Program-made: the position numbers and the translations under genes
Assembly (NCBI RefSeq): GCF_036324505.1
Contig: NC_086368.1
Coordinates: 27,169,878-27,233,877, forward strand
DNA: 64,000 bases
Direction: 5' to 3'
DNA from: Eleginops maclovinus
Lineage: Eukaryota > Chordata > Actinopteri > Perciformes > Eleginopidae
Shown here: positions 37,525 to 50,629 of the stretch, piece by piece
Numbering within the stretch: the first letter of the stretch is position 1
How the letters are laid out: the number at the start of each line of letters is the position of its first letter
Notes under the pieces: generated by a model
The model's input: only the letters and a program-made list of their open reading frames with translations
The model's database searches: none
Told to the model about the DNA's origin: nothing

Positions 37525-37955
37525 TAAAGGGGACATCTGCTCCTTTTCAGGTTCATATTAGTATTTGTTCCTCTCCTGGGACATGTCTCCATGCTTTAAT
37601 GTTCAGAAAGCTCTTTATGTCTCTCATACTGCCTGTGCTGCAGCACCTCTTTTCACCCTCTGTCTGAAACCAGAGCCCAGTCTGCTCAGATTTGTTAGCT
37701 GACCAGCTCAGTTGTGTTGGTCAACGGCTTAGACTTGTCCCGCCCCCTTAGTCTGTCTCTCCCTTACAATGTGTTGATATGCGAGTCAATAGAAGCAAAA
37801 GTGTTCCATAGTGATGTCACGATGTTACTGAGTTAAACAAAGGGGTCCAATGGAGGCGTTACAGGCAGGAGGCAGAATGTGTGGGAGAGGAACTCCCTCT
37901 GGAGGGAACTCTGGGATTTTAGACTTTGCAGACCATTTACATGCACAAAAACTAA
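37525..37955 (+). mobile_element. Interspersed repeat family B, copy 2
   Basis: It begins near CTAAAGGGGACATCTGCTCC and contains GGGACATGTCTCCATGCTTT, CTGCCTGTGCTGCAGCACCT, CTGTCTGAAACCAGAGCCC and, near the end, CCCTCTGGAGGGAACT and CAGACCATTTACATGCAC, in the same order as 20186-20660. Confidence 0.78.
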
Positions 37956-38192
37956 TAGTTTAACTAAAAGCCGACTGATAATTAACAATTCTCAAATCAT
38001 TCAAAGGCAATCAATTCTCTAATATATTTAAAGTTAATGAATACGGTGCCTTCAGATAGGACCTGGAACTGTTCTCACCTACATTGTTTCATTCGGGCTT
38101 TGTGTTTAGTTTTACCTAAACACAAAATCCCAGTTTTGAAACCTACCTTGGAAAAACAGCCGGAAATAATACAGAGGAAAATTGGCCGTCAA

Positions 38193-38265
38193 ACTGATCA
38201 ATCTGAACAATCTGATCAAACTGATCAATCTGAACAATCTGGACAAACTGAACATAGCTCTCTAG
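38193..38265. repeat. Short tandem repeat, 10-bp period
   Basis: Phrases ACTGATCAAT, CTGAACAATC and CTGATCAAA alternate about seven times. One frame reads repeated DQSEQS, but there is no sign that it is coding. Confidence 0.7.
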
Positions 38266-41200
38266 TCTGAACGTTGTTTTTTAAATGTTTTTCATTTTCG
38301 GGTGTGTTGATTGGAGCAAAGGAGTAATTGACAGTACAGTGTTACTGGATAGACAGGGTAAGATTCGGTTTGTCCTTGGATAAACACTGCAGCTCCCCCT
38401 CAAATCAAATTCAAACTCCTGTGTCATTTAATATGTACGTGAGTTGAAAGCCGGTTTAAAAGTGAAACAATTGCAAGCAGACGTAGGTAATGACAACAGG
38501 ATGTGTATCATTGCAATGTGGAACCAAAACATACTGGATCGACCTGAGGGACAGCCGATGGAGCATTTCTTCATTACACCAAATAGTCTGTACTCGTACA
38601 GCATGTCAGACCTTTAAAAGAAAACCCTCATCTTATCAAACTGTTTCTTTCTAGAGACTTTCTTTCTGACTTCCATCCTCATAATGCCACCTGGCATTTC
38701 GAGTACAGGGTATTTAATCAAAGGTATGTACAAACGCTCGTGAAGTTGATATCAGTAGCAGAGATCCTTGTTGAGGCGATTAAATATATGATGGATTAGG
38801 CAGTTTATCCCTGGCATTAGTCTTGGGAGATAAAATCAGCAGCAATATGACTTTCCAGTGACGCTCACCGGAAGCTTTCTGATATCTGCTCAACATCTCT
38901 GTGTCATACAGAAATTGATTTACCCGGGAACATACAACATGGATGGATATATGTGGCTTTCTGCAGGACTACAACTAAACATTTTCACTTACACATTTAC
39001 AAGGTCAAGGTCCAAGATTAACTGCGATAAAATCCAGGAACGTACATCAATATACTTGGCTTAGAATCGTTCCTACTTTACAAAACTGCTGCACTATCTC
39101 CTTTGAGTTTAAGCCGACTGTTCTGCTGCTGCAAAATTTGGCCTTAAATATGTAAAGTAACTAAAAGAACCAGAGCTTGACTCGCAGCTTGAAGCTAATC
39201 CCTTATTCATGGAAATCTCCTGAGAATGGCAGCATACGAGGGGCGGCTTCTTTACCTTTGCTGGGCTGTGCATGTTGTGCTGCTTAAAATCCACCTTTTT
39301 CTCATTATTAACAACATGTGGGAAAAGCCCAAGGAAACGGCTTGGGTCACCTGATAAGCTTGGCATGATCTGTCATAAACTAAACCCCAAAGCTCTTATT
39401 TCAGTCAGCACATGATAATTCCCATTACGCAAACTCCAATACACAGCTAGGAAGAGTCTAATATGGAGTGGATTGGCGTGGGGAGGTATGCAGGAAGTTC
39501 TGTTCATACATTGAGTTTGAAAATCTAATATGATGTTCATATTGAAAGTGTGTTGTGGGTGGGGAGGAACTGACAACATTTTATGGCTTTGTGGAGGTGT
39601 AGGCTGCGAGATATGTCAGAAAGTGACAGTGTGTGGACCTGAGCTGAGCTCTAAAGTAGGGATAAAGTGGTGTGATGGACAGAAGATTGGCTGGGAATTA
39701 AAAAGACCATGAGCCATCTCCAAGCACCATGGGACAGCTGACAGGCAGCCTGCAGAGCTCTCCTCCCAGGTTCACAGGGGAAAGGCCCTAGTGTGGATGA
39801 TGACCACTGTTGAAGGCTGGGACTGACAAACACTGCACTCATCACTATCATGCTTTTCTACCGACTGTCGTGGTAGGTATTGTGCTCTGGATGCTGATAT
39901 AACCTAATCATAACTCCTGATTCAAATGATTCATGCCATGTTAAAACAAACAAGGTCTTAAAAAGGTCTAGAGTTCTGTCTATATAAGAGTGGTGCATTA
40001 ATAAGTACTTAAACCCAGGAAATGAGTCAGTATCTTACCACTTCTAATTCCCTCATCTAAAAGTCAGCAGTTATTGAAAGTGATTGTGGTTTGACGCTTG
40101 AAATAAGACTTTAAAAAGGTGGTTTTCTAACAAGTCTCGATGACTAAACGTCATCGCACCACCATTAGCAGCCTTTAGCTTAGCGGTGGTGATGCGCCGC
40201 CATGGGACCGTGATATAGTTGGTTTATAGCCTATCGTTAGCCGACTGCATTCACATTTCAGAAATTATGAAACTGGGTTGATATGTGAAAGATTATTCTC
40301 CACATGTATTTGAAACAGAGCTTATTTTTTTGCAATACTTTGAAATCCAATGGAAAAATCCCATTGCTTTTTGTCGATGGACCACTGCTTACTTTCGGGT
40401 CTGCCTACTAAAATACCTCATCACTGCACCACTCTTTTCTATACATACAATATAATACTGTTAGCTCTACTAATACAGCTTAAAATAAGACACATCACAG
40501 TAGGCCTGGCGGGAGTAAGCCGAGCATTGTGCTGAATCCTGTGAAGATACTAAATGATGTGCTATATCAGGTAGACTTTGCCTTATAATTATCAGAGTTG
40601 TCAACCCATCACACTCCATTTCCATCTGACACTACTTCCCTTCTAGTGGATTCCCTTGGGGGTGGGGGGGGGGGACAATTACTAGAAAGCTATCTGCCTA
40701 AATGTAACCACATTCTCAGTCAACACTCATGCATAGCCATACCGACACACTGGTTTACTGGGTGTTTTAAAAGTAGAGATCAACCAGACCTTTGAATCCG
40801 ACCCCTTCATGGAGTTGGGTGGGAATGGTATGTAACGAGTGTTTTGACTTAAGAACTATGGCCGCCCGGTTTAGCCAAGATTATCTCTCTCGTGATGGAC
40901 AACACAGACGATGGAAAGGAAGAGAAATTGATGCCTTGGTTGATATTTGGAGAGAAGCATCAATTTTAAGTCAGAAATAGAGAACAGACATCAAAACCAG
41001 AATGTGTTCAAAGCAAGCTGCAAAGATGTGACATCTTTTGTTAATGTTCACAGTCTTTTCAACGTGGCTGTCACTTCATATTGGTGTCATATTGGTTACA
41101 TCCTAGAATAGACATGAAGAAATACATCCAAAACAGCAGCAATGGTCTGCCTAGTGGATGTGGCTTATTTTATCTGTGACAACGATACCATTCTGTAGTG

Positions 41201-41920
41201 TTGAATGTTTCCTACTGACAAACAATACAGCGTGTCTTCTACATGGTGAAATTCTTGGTGTGTGTATATCCCTATTCTTCCAGTCCTCCATTATTGATTA
41301 GCTGCTGTAGGGCTTTAACCCGATGAAAGAACAATAATCTCATGAATCCACTATCAAATGTTTTACTTTTTCCTGAGGCAAAGTGTGAACTTTTTGCACT
41401 TTGAAGCGATTTCGATTAGAAACAGAGCAAAAATGTGTTCTTTCCAGTTATACTGAACGTATGCCATTAACCTCGGAAATCTCCGGGACCTGGATGTCAC
41501 CGTGTTGTTCACTCCTTTGTAAGTTATTGATCAGCAAAGCATGAGTTTATATGCCACCATATAGCCAACATGTCATCTTACTTACCACAGGAGCTTGTAA
41601 CGCATACACATAAGAGCTAAAGCATATTGGCACAGTTTGGCGTAAACTAGCTGATGCAGCTTCATCTCTCTTACATTGGGCAAATAACACAACACATGTC
41701 CACCTATATTTGGTCATATCTACCATTTTTGTTTCATTTTGTCAATACCCATTGATTTATGGGATGGATTCATTGTTGCTTCTTTTCTTTTTGGAAGGGT
41801 TTTATAGAATCTCTTACCAAGAGTAAGAAATTACAAAAAACGTCCAATTTCTACATTCCAAAAATACACAAAACATGAAAGAGAAATATGAGCAACACAA
41901 ACAAAGTTAGTTGTTAGTTC
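38266..41920. other. Intergenic stretch, no gene recognised
   Basis: It contains a G-rich run at about 40658-40674. Open frames at 39109-39366, 39530-39712 and 40598-40980 have no recognised similarity. Nothing else can be supported. Confidence 0.4.
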
Positions 41921-42124
41921 CAGGCACGTCCAGCTGGGAAGAGACCGAGGGGTAGACCTAGGACCAGGTGGAGGGATTATATCTCTTCACTGGCCTGGGA
42001 GCGCCTTGGAATCCCCCAGTCAGAGCTGGTTGATGTGGTCAGGGAAAGGAAAGTTTGGGGCTCTCTGCTGGAGCTGTTACCTCCGCGACCCTGACGGAAA
42101 AGCGAGAGAAGATGGATGGATGGA
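41921..42124 (+). mobile_element. 3' end of an RTE-like LINE (Rex3-type) with GATG tail
   Basis: A 57-codon frame ends at TGA (42092-42094). Its protein includes GKRPRGRPRTRWRDYISSLA, then WERLGIPQSEL and VWGSLLELLPPRP. This matches the C-terminal end of a common fish LINE ORF as I remember it. A short GATGGATGGATGG tail follows at about 42110. It is 5'-truncated, as expected of a dead-on-arrival LINE copy. The clade (RTE/Rex3) is inferred from memory. Confidence 0.75.
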
Positions 42125-45100
42125 CAAACAAAGTTATGTCATGTATTCAAGTGTTGATTATTATATGCTTAATAGTAATTATCATGATTTAATTATTTAG
42201 GTTTTGGGCTCAAGAAATGCCATTGGTCCCAATGAAGACAAAACCTTTGTATGATATTGCGTTCATTTAGTTTCAAATCACTCTCGATGCTTTGGCAATA
42301 TTCAACATTATGTCTCTTCATTGCAAGTTATAATAATAGTTTTAAAACATGTTCAATTTGTTTAAGTTTATCTAAAATTCTGCCACACTTCTTCTCCTCC
42401 TCTTCTTGCGGCAGCAGTAATCGTCTTACAAATGACAGAACATCTATATATATATATTCGTTCGTATTGTTTCTAGGCTTATATCTGTGTAAATAGTGTG
42501 AGCAGATCTTCTTTGGAGTCATTTGGCAGAAACACAAACTGCAGCTTATTTAAACTGCTCTGTATAATTGAAGATTACAAAGATAAACAATGATATATGA
42601 CAACAATGCACAGCCCTCATATACTACAATGCAGCTTCTAGATTGGATGGGTTTATTTAATATTTGCTGTGGCGTTAATGCATGCGTGTGTGTGAAAGCT
42701 GGTCATCTATCATTGTGTGATTATTTAAATGGATGACACCGAGCCATTTACTAACCCTGAAGAGGTGCGTGTTCAGTAGGAAGGAGTTTCACAATCGATG
42801 CCACGTTGCCATGGGGAATAGCCAAACAGTAATGTGGTTGAAACAGTTTTGGATAGTGGCATTAGATGTTCAATTTTGACACAAAATAAGGTTAGCAGTA
42901 TGCCTCCAACAGCTGTTCAAATGCACATGTTTTCTACATGAATCACACTCTGTGTCTGACTGAAAGTAAAAACAGAAAGTAGCCCCCAGTAATAGCCATG
43001 GTGACTCACTGCATGGGGAGCCACATCCAGGAGAAGGAGCTTTCTGACCAAACCATCCGGCACATTCCTTCATGCATGCCCGTTTGTTTGAGTCGATACA
43101 AGTACATTTTATTTATACAGCCCAACAAACAGTTGTCTTTAAGGGACTTCACAACAGGCAAACACTGAAAGAGAAACCTCAGGTAGAGCAAAAGAGGAGC
43201 AATCCATCTCCAAGGTCGGGGCAGACGATAGATGAGCTGTGTGTAAGGCTTCACCAACATCGTCTTACATCAGAATAACAAAACATAATGGATTATAAAC
43301 CTATGTCAAGAATATGGACCTGGGAGGAGGTTGAGCAACTTCAGGTTGTACTGACATGTGCGAGTCTGGTATTGTCTACTCTAAAAGTGTCGTCTAAAGA
43401 CACTGAACCAACTAAACGCAGTCAAACCCTTTCACTTTGATGGCCAATCGTTTTTTAATGGAAACGGACTACAAAACTTATCAAAGTGGAAGTTGGGGAA
43501 ACCAAAACGAAGCTCAAAGGAAAAGTTTGTCAGATGGACAGTAAACACAGCTCCAAAGGACTGCTAATCATAGGGCTGCCTTTTTCTGGTTGTGTGAACA
43601 AGTATGCCAGAACGTTAGCTATGAGAACTTCATACAGCTATAAAAGGTGTTTGTACTGCATGTGGGTGAATGACAGCGCCACGATGATACAGCCTCCACA
43701 CTGTTATCAACACAACTTCATTCCATCGTCTGTCAGTATGGACTGTGTACCGCCTTAATCATCTCATCCCAGCTTCGACTGCAGGCTTTTAATTACCAAT
43801 CTGAAGATTGCCATTTGTGCTTTCTGTGAAGCAGCTGTCTTCAAAGTTGCAATTACTGAGACAACCAATTGTTTCAACATCATTAAGATGCTTGGCTGTT
43901 AGAGAAACAACTAAGCTTGTTGGCCATTTCAGTAGACTTGGAAAAATAATACTTTGAAACAAGAAAATGGACCTTATTTTGATGCATAAAACAAGTCATT
44001 TAAACTCCTTATTTTCTTTTGGTGTCTTACTTATATTATGTTGCATTGTTGGAGGAGCTCGGCACCTACGGCAATACACTTTCTAATATACATTCGGCGG
44101 TTCACCTTAATCGCCTTGTCTTAATTCATCAGTTTTCTTTTTCCTGTCCTTAAGCTCTGTGCTGATCCTGGCTTTCTTTTAGGGAAGGCATATATGGTGT
44201 TGCTCATTTTGTCTTAGGTAATCAGTGTGCGTACTGTGTTGACATCTGGACAGTGTCGACACCACCCAATGCTAACTGGAGGCTGTCACTGATTTTGGCC
44301 ACTCTTGGTACTTTTCCAATTGGAACAGTTGTTGTTGTTTGTGATAACACATCAATCCAATATAGGGTTAGGGTTAGCCTTAGGGTGACATTTATCAACT
44401 ATAAATAATATGAAGGCTGCTGTCGTCTCTTCTCCAACATTTATTTATGTTTGTCTGACCTGGGTTTTAAGTTAATTGGTTGACAATAGCTACTTGTCAT
44501 GACCAAAATCATAGGAAATCACAACATAAATCAAACCAAACTGCTGCTGGTCACCGGAAAGCGAATCTCACACAGGTAAATAGTGAATGTTTAGGCAAGA
44601 ACTTTGTATTCACGTGTATTCCAATAATACAGAACAATGGTTTCACCCGTCACCTTTCCTGTGGCTTCTCCTGCAGCGTTTCCAACGTTCCCTGGCAAAA
44701 AAAAACATATGCTGGTGTGGTGCGCCAATCCCACCACCACCTGTCAGATAGATAATAATGACCAGGTGCCCAAATTACCCAGTGCCCAAAACCGCCTTCA
44801 AAATAAAAGCATGAAGAATTACATTAATTAACTTAAATAATTACATTAAATAATAGAACAGTTACTTGAAACAAAACAGCAAGAACAAATATATCAACCA
44901 TTAAACAACAAATCAATATATAGCTCCAAAGTGAGTATAGTAATTAAGATGGGAGCAGCGGAGAAGGTAAGGTAAGAGCATTTGTAAATATGAATGAATG
45001 GATGGATTCCTGAATAAACACAGGACTTCAACCCAGATGATTTGTATCCCGTGTGATACAGTGAGTAACGTACCAAATCTAAATATTTTAAGCCGAACCA

Positions 45101-46629
45101 TGATCTTTTCCTAAACCTAACCAAGCGGTTTTCGTGCCTACGTAGATGTTCTGTTTCAAGTTTCAAAAAAAAGTGTTTCCATTTGTTCCAAACTGAACCA
45201 TCTGACCGGTAGTTTGATATCTCTTGAGAAATATTCAAAGGGCTATTACTATTCAAAGCTTTTGAGAAATAGCAGTCATAAAGCTAGCAGTTTTGGAGCA
45301 ATATTAATATGGATTTGGAGTCGTGTTTTTGGTTCCCTGATTAATGTAAATCCAATATTCATGTTCTTGTGTTTGGTCTCCATAAACTCCTGAGGGAAAT
45401 TTCCGGTCCATCAGCTAGCCTCGAACTGTGACCGACTGCAGTTTAGTGCTGAGCAGGTAGTGTAGAGTTTTTTTGGGCCCCAGCAGGCAGTGCTATAAAG
45501 ACACTGTAAAGACAATGAGATCAAAAGGAAAGCATTGTGTACTGGACAGCTAAACAATGAGCTGAAACTCACTGTAAAGCTCTGCAAGAGTTGCTGCAGA
45601 TTCAGCTCATACAGTTCATCACTATGAGTGACCCATTTCAAATTGTTTCAAATCCTCATGTGATACATTGCTCCCGAAAAGACTATCAATCATGTGCACT
45701 GTGTGTGGCTGCACGATGGTAACTCATGTTATCAGCACCATCTGACAAATTTAGATGAATGCATTTTTTATTGTGTATATTTTTCATGCTTCTACTTTAA
45801 GTTGTTCTTATTTGTTATAATATATTGATAATAATCACATCCTTTTTTTGCATGGACTACTGCTTCTGCTTTTTAACCGCCATCTGCTACACTCATTAAT
45901 AATTTAAAAGGGATTAAAGTGTTTTTTCTTAGCAAAAGGGAAGTGATAGTGTCCTCAAAAGCAACCTAAAAAAAGGCATTGAAAAATAACAGGTTCTGAA
46001 AAAGGACATTTGTGTGTAGGGACCCCTTTTTTGAAGGTAACCCTATTCCCAGGTCCCCACTGAAACATTGCATCAACCATATGGTGAACATAAACAAGTG
46101 ACATATCTTTCTTAACCATCGGGGAGCAGGTAGCTCTTTTGAGCCGTGTTCATTAGCCCCAAATGAACTCTTAAGGTGAGATGGAACCGTGAGAAATACG
46201 CTGTAGTTGTGTACAGGGAGTGATTTGGTGTTCACACAGTGTGGGAACCATAATTATCATGGAAGTGAATAATTGTTTTTCTAATTATAGATGTTGTGAA
46301 ACCACAGTTAAGGCCACTCGCTCCTTGGAGAAAATGGAGTAATTGAGTGTGGCGCACAACAGATTAATGACATGGAGTTTGCAGCTTGGCAAGTAGTACT
46401 TATTATTATTGGCAAAAGAGCGTTGCCTCGTGTCAAAACACAGACATTTGGATGAAATGATCCCAGTTTCCTACCTCACTACAAGAAATAATGAAAAACT
46501 GGTTAATTTGAGGCAGTTTCTCCACTGATCCTGTGGGCAAATCATCCAACCAAGAAAATTACACTGAAAGGAGGGGATGTCCCGGAGGTGTGACCCCAAT
46601 TAACGTTTTCATCTTCCGTGTCTGAATAG
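42125..46629. other. Intergenic stretch with small repeat fragments
   Basis: 43094-43150 carries a CATTTTATTTATACAGCCCA-type teleost repeat fragment. 44365-44385 has TAGGGTTAGGGTTAG. 45108-45125 has a CCTAAACCTAACCAAG phrase frequent in fish repeats. No gene was recognised. Confidence 0.4.
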
Positions 46630-46786
46630 TGCACGACCTTCGGTGGCCGCAAACTCCCCAAAATCTGGCGCCTGTCCTTCCTGTCTTCGGGGGACTGTCT
46701 CACTCGCCGCTACAGTCTTTCTGTCAGCACTTCATCAGCAGCTGTTCGATGCATTGATATTTCAAGGACTCAGTCAGTCCATCTAG
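46630..46786 (+). CDS. Candidate orphan exon, unknown gene
   Basis: A 157-bp stretch lies between AG (46628-46629) and a strong donor GTGAGC (46787). One frame is open throughout (phase 0 in, phase 1 out), with residues such as GGRKLPKIWRLSFLSSGDC and RRYSLSVSTSSAAVRCIDIS. It is GC-richer than its surroundings. I do not recognise the protein, and an open frame of 52 codons can occur by chance. Confidence 0.2.
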
Positions 46787-49700
46787 GTGAGCAGCACTGG
46801 CATGTTTAGATGTTTTCTGCTAACTGCCCTGCTTAAATCAGAAGTCTTTGTAGTTAGATGTCGGCGGGCATAGATTACCTTTCAAAGCCGTTCAAAAATG
46901 ATTCTCCAGCGACAGAATGAACTGCTTGCCCTGGCACCTCCAAAGGCTTGACCATGTGTTGTTTTGCATTCATCTTTCTAGCAATTACTGCATCTTACAA
47001 ATCTTCTGAATGCAGATTGAGGGAGGATGCTTTCACGTTTTAGAGTACACAACTCACCTCTGCTAACAAAGGTTTCAATGCTAACTAGAAGTAATGTTTT
47101 CAGTCCTGGCTTCAAGACTCTCCACCAAGAGGCTCATTTCAAAACTCTTGGCTGGATTCTGCACTGTAAACAATATTTGGGCAGGAGTCAAATCTGTGAA
47201 GATGTATAATATAATGAACTGTAATGTAAGGCTCTCAGGTAGGCCTATTGTGTTTTGCCGTCCTTCATTTATTGTCCTATTGATCATTTTATCCAGTTTA
47301 ACGTTAAATCAGAACACATGCACGACTGCTTTCCGCTTTTCTTTCTGCTTTTCTGTCTCTTTTTGCGGTACTTCTTAAAATAAGCATCTGGCAAATTTAT
47401 TTCACTCAATTAATTAAGAATAAATGTATATAAATCTGGACTTTTATAGCAATATTTCAGCTCATGTTGAAAAGGTTCTCTAGCAGGTTCTAACATTTTG
47501 AAAAATAAAGTTATTAAAGTACGTCTTTTCCTCGTAATGTTACAAGAACAATTATTATGTTTAGAGAAAGACATTTTATTATTCTGAAAAAAACAACCTG
47601 TAATAATATGCAACATATTTTACAACCAAAGTACTTTTATATATATAATATATAACTATTTGATGTATTTTATTTATTGTTTAATATGAAATGCACTGTC
47701 AGGACTATTTTGGGTAAACAAAAATGTCAAAGGTCAGTTCAGTCGTGGCTGGATTGGGATACAAACTTGGAATTCTACATATGTCCTTGGTTAAAGAGGG
47801 ATGTCCACGCTTGAATGCCAGTACAATTGCATGCATACCAGGACTTGATTGTAGCATATAGGACTCGTGAGTTTCTCTGCGGTTGATTGACGATGGAAAT
47901 TCAGCAAAGCCTCCTCGAGTCTCTGATTGACAGATGTTCCTCCGAGGCATCCGTCTCCCGAGAGCGACTGCTCAGTGGTCAGGAGAGCCTGGTGGCGCCA
48001 CTTGATGATGATAGATGTTGCCAATGAGACGAGCCCATCTCATGGATCAGACATAAAGAAATGTGACTTTGAAAAATGGCTTGACTGAGAAGTTTCATTT
48101 GATCGAATGGTCCTGAATTAGTCTCATCATCCCTCTCCAGGGGAAAAGCAGAAGTTTCTCTACATGACTGAGCTTCGTGAATTCACTAGGAATAGCGAAG
48201 TGGAGATGTGGGATGAAAATAGGCGAAAATAACAGATCATGACTTATTAACCCGATGAGTGCATCCAAAGGCTGAAACGTACATGCATTCATTTGAATTT
48301 CAAGTGTTCTTGGTCCTCTCATTTTATATCTGCCAGTGGGGAATAAAGATACTCCACTTCTCGAGAAATGTGTAATACTAACACAACTGAAGCCAGCTCA
48401 GACTATGTTCCTCCAGGCTATAGGAGAGCAGCCATCTGCCAGGGCAGTTAATGCTATTGATGCATCACAGAGCAAATACATCCAAGTTGAGGCTATTTTA
48501 TTCACGGAAATACAAACCATGCATCGCTGACAATCCAACAATGTACATGTCGGATCAGGGAAAAGCATGGAAAAATAACAATGAAGTGTGCTCTGTCCGT
48601 GCCGTTCTGGCTTTTTGCACAGAAATTGAAGCCAGTTATAGCGCTGTAGCTACTGTACCATATCTGCACGATCTTCTATTTGCTGTCCAAATGATGTCTG
48701 AACTCTGAAAGTTCAGATGATTTGAGATTTAGAGGAATTGCTAATCCAGATTGCAGGACACCAGCACAGAAGAAAGACAATGCACTGTTTAGGATGGATG
48801 CAGCAGCAAAACAGACATCCATTTCTGGCAGGGAACTAAAGCTGTCATCTATGCTCTTTCTAAAGCCATCAGAGACAAACACAGTTATTTCTCTTGCAGA
48901 ATATGTTGTTTGTCCGAAGTTTGGGCGAGTTGGGATTCACCAAACACACAATAACCCCCAAACAATCCTTCAGGTTAGTCCTCTGTCAGTGTCCGCAAAC
49001 AAGGGTATTGCCAAAAGCCATCTACTGTACTACACTAGCAAAAGACAGACAACCCCACCTACAAAACAAAATCTAACTATCCCTTAAATCATGACAAGAA
49101 TCCCATTACTTGATTGTTGAATTCTTAATGTAAGCTTCTTTGTCACCCCACTCACACCGTAGGTATAATGGGAGTAAAGGAGGAAGTAAAATAACTGTAG
49201 AATGTAGAAAGAAGTCCCCTTTAGTGAGAAGTCAGGATGAATGGATGGTTTGTTTGTGTCCTCTATGAAACAATCTTGGCTCACAATGTGGCACAAAATG
49301 TTAACCATGGTGAAAATATATGTGAAATAGGGTTCTTTTGAATCACAGTCATAGCGCCTCCTAGTGGCAATAGGAAGGGACTTTTGCCCAATTAAGTCAC
49401 AGCCTTTTCATGAGCAAAAGTGGGCAGAGGAAAGTCAGTGAAGGGGAAGGGAAAGGCAAACCCGGGAGGAGATATCCAGGTAGCAAAGCCCGGGGGAGTC
49501 TAGGGAGTTGGGACCAGGAAGAGCAAGCCAGGGGGAGTGTAGCAAATGGGAGGCACGATGGAGCTAGAGAGGCGAGGAAGATGTCTGGACATGGCAGTCG
49601 GCCAGGTAGGCATTTGAATCTGCAAACAGGAAACACCAGGTAAGTACAGGCTGCCTGAAAAGAGCTAAAGGTACTGAACTGGCCATAGCACTCTACCACA

Positions 49701-49874
49701 AGTGGAAACACGACAAACATAAATAAAACAACATCACAGGTGAGAAGACAGGTGACAAAAACAGGGAAAGGAGGCAGAACTCATAGACTTTTTACACTGC
49801 CTAATGTGCGCCCTGTGTGTGCTGCAGGCCGTCAGAGATTGTGACGACTCTGTCCTAAAGAATCGAAGATAGAT
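46787..49874. other. Intergenic stretch, no gene recognised
   Basis: Mostly AT-rich. 49350-49370 has a GCGCCTCCTAGTGGC phrase common in fish DNA, and 49420-49640 is purine-rich (GGGAAGG, GGAGGAG). Open frames there do not resemble known proteins. Confidence 0.4.
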
Positions 49875-50196
49875 AGAATCGGAGGATGAAACCCTCTTTA
49901 TTTGTCACATACATGCACACAGCAGAGCACACACAGTGAAATTGGTCCTCTGCATTTAACACATCCTAGCACTAGGAGCAGTGGGCAGCTATCGTGCAGC
50001 GCCCGGGGAGCAATGGGGAGGGGGGATTGGAGGTGTCCGGTGCCTTGCTCAAGGGCACCACAGCAGGGCCTAGGAGGTGAACTGGGACCTCTCCAAGTAG
50101 CAGTCCACTTTCCATATTTCAAGTCTGTTCGGGGACTTGAACCGGCGACCCTACGATTCCCAGTCCAAGCCCCTACTGACTGAGCCACTGCTGGAC
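49875..50196 (-). mobile_element. tRNA-derived SINE, fullest copy, minus strand
   Basis: On the minus strand: start GTCCAGCAGTGGCTCAGTCA (A box near 50176-50187), B box GGTTCAAGTCC (50133-50143), then a body with GAACTGGGACCTCTCC (plus-strand sense) and the tail ending at AGAATCGGAGGATG. It retains the TATCGTGCAGCGCCCGGGG segment missing from 5396-5692, so it is the better reference copy. The long minus-strand open frame (49898-50272) is a repeat artefact. Confidence 0.87.
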
Positions 50197-50629
50197 CAAG
50201 CACCAAGGGGTGATCACACTCTCTCATACAGTCATTTCTGACATCACCATATGTGAGTTCATGGATCTCCATACAATCAGAACTTTACCCGGTACTATTC
50301 AGCTCTATGTGTAAAAATACAATCTGACAGACAAATGAAAGCTTTCACATTTAGAAACGTACATGCTAATTGAATCCCTGTTCATTAATTATCACATTAC
50401 CGAACATCAGTATTATCTCATTTTGATACACTTTAATTCATACACAACCTGACAGGAAGGGTTGTCACCTCGGAGTAAGTAATTAAAGTGTTTATTCACA
50501 TCCGACTTCAAGAATATAAGATGATAGAACTTAGTTTGGAGAAGTTTTGTGGAGAAGTTTTGTGTTAAAGCAAAAACAGAACAGAAGGAAATTCTATTTA
50601 CATCCTCAGAAAATGTACCATTCTCTAGT

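Noticed and set aside
49397..49720. Overlapping open frames in purine-rich DNA
   Set aside because: The low-complexity GGA-rich composition accounts for the absence of stops on both strands.
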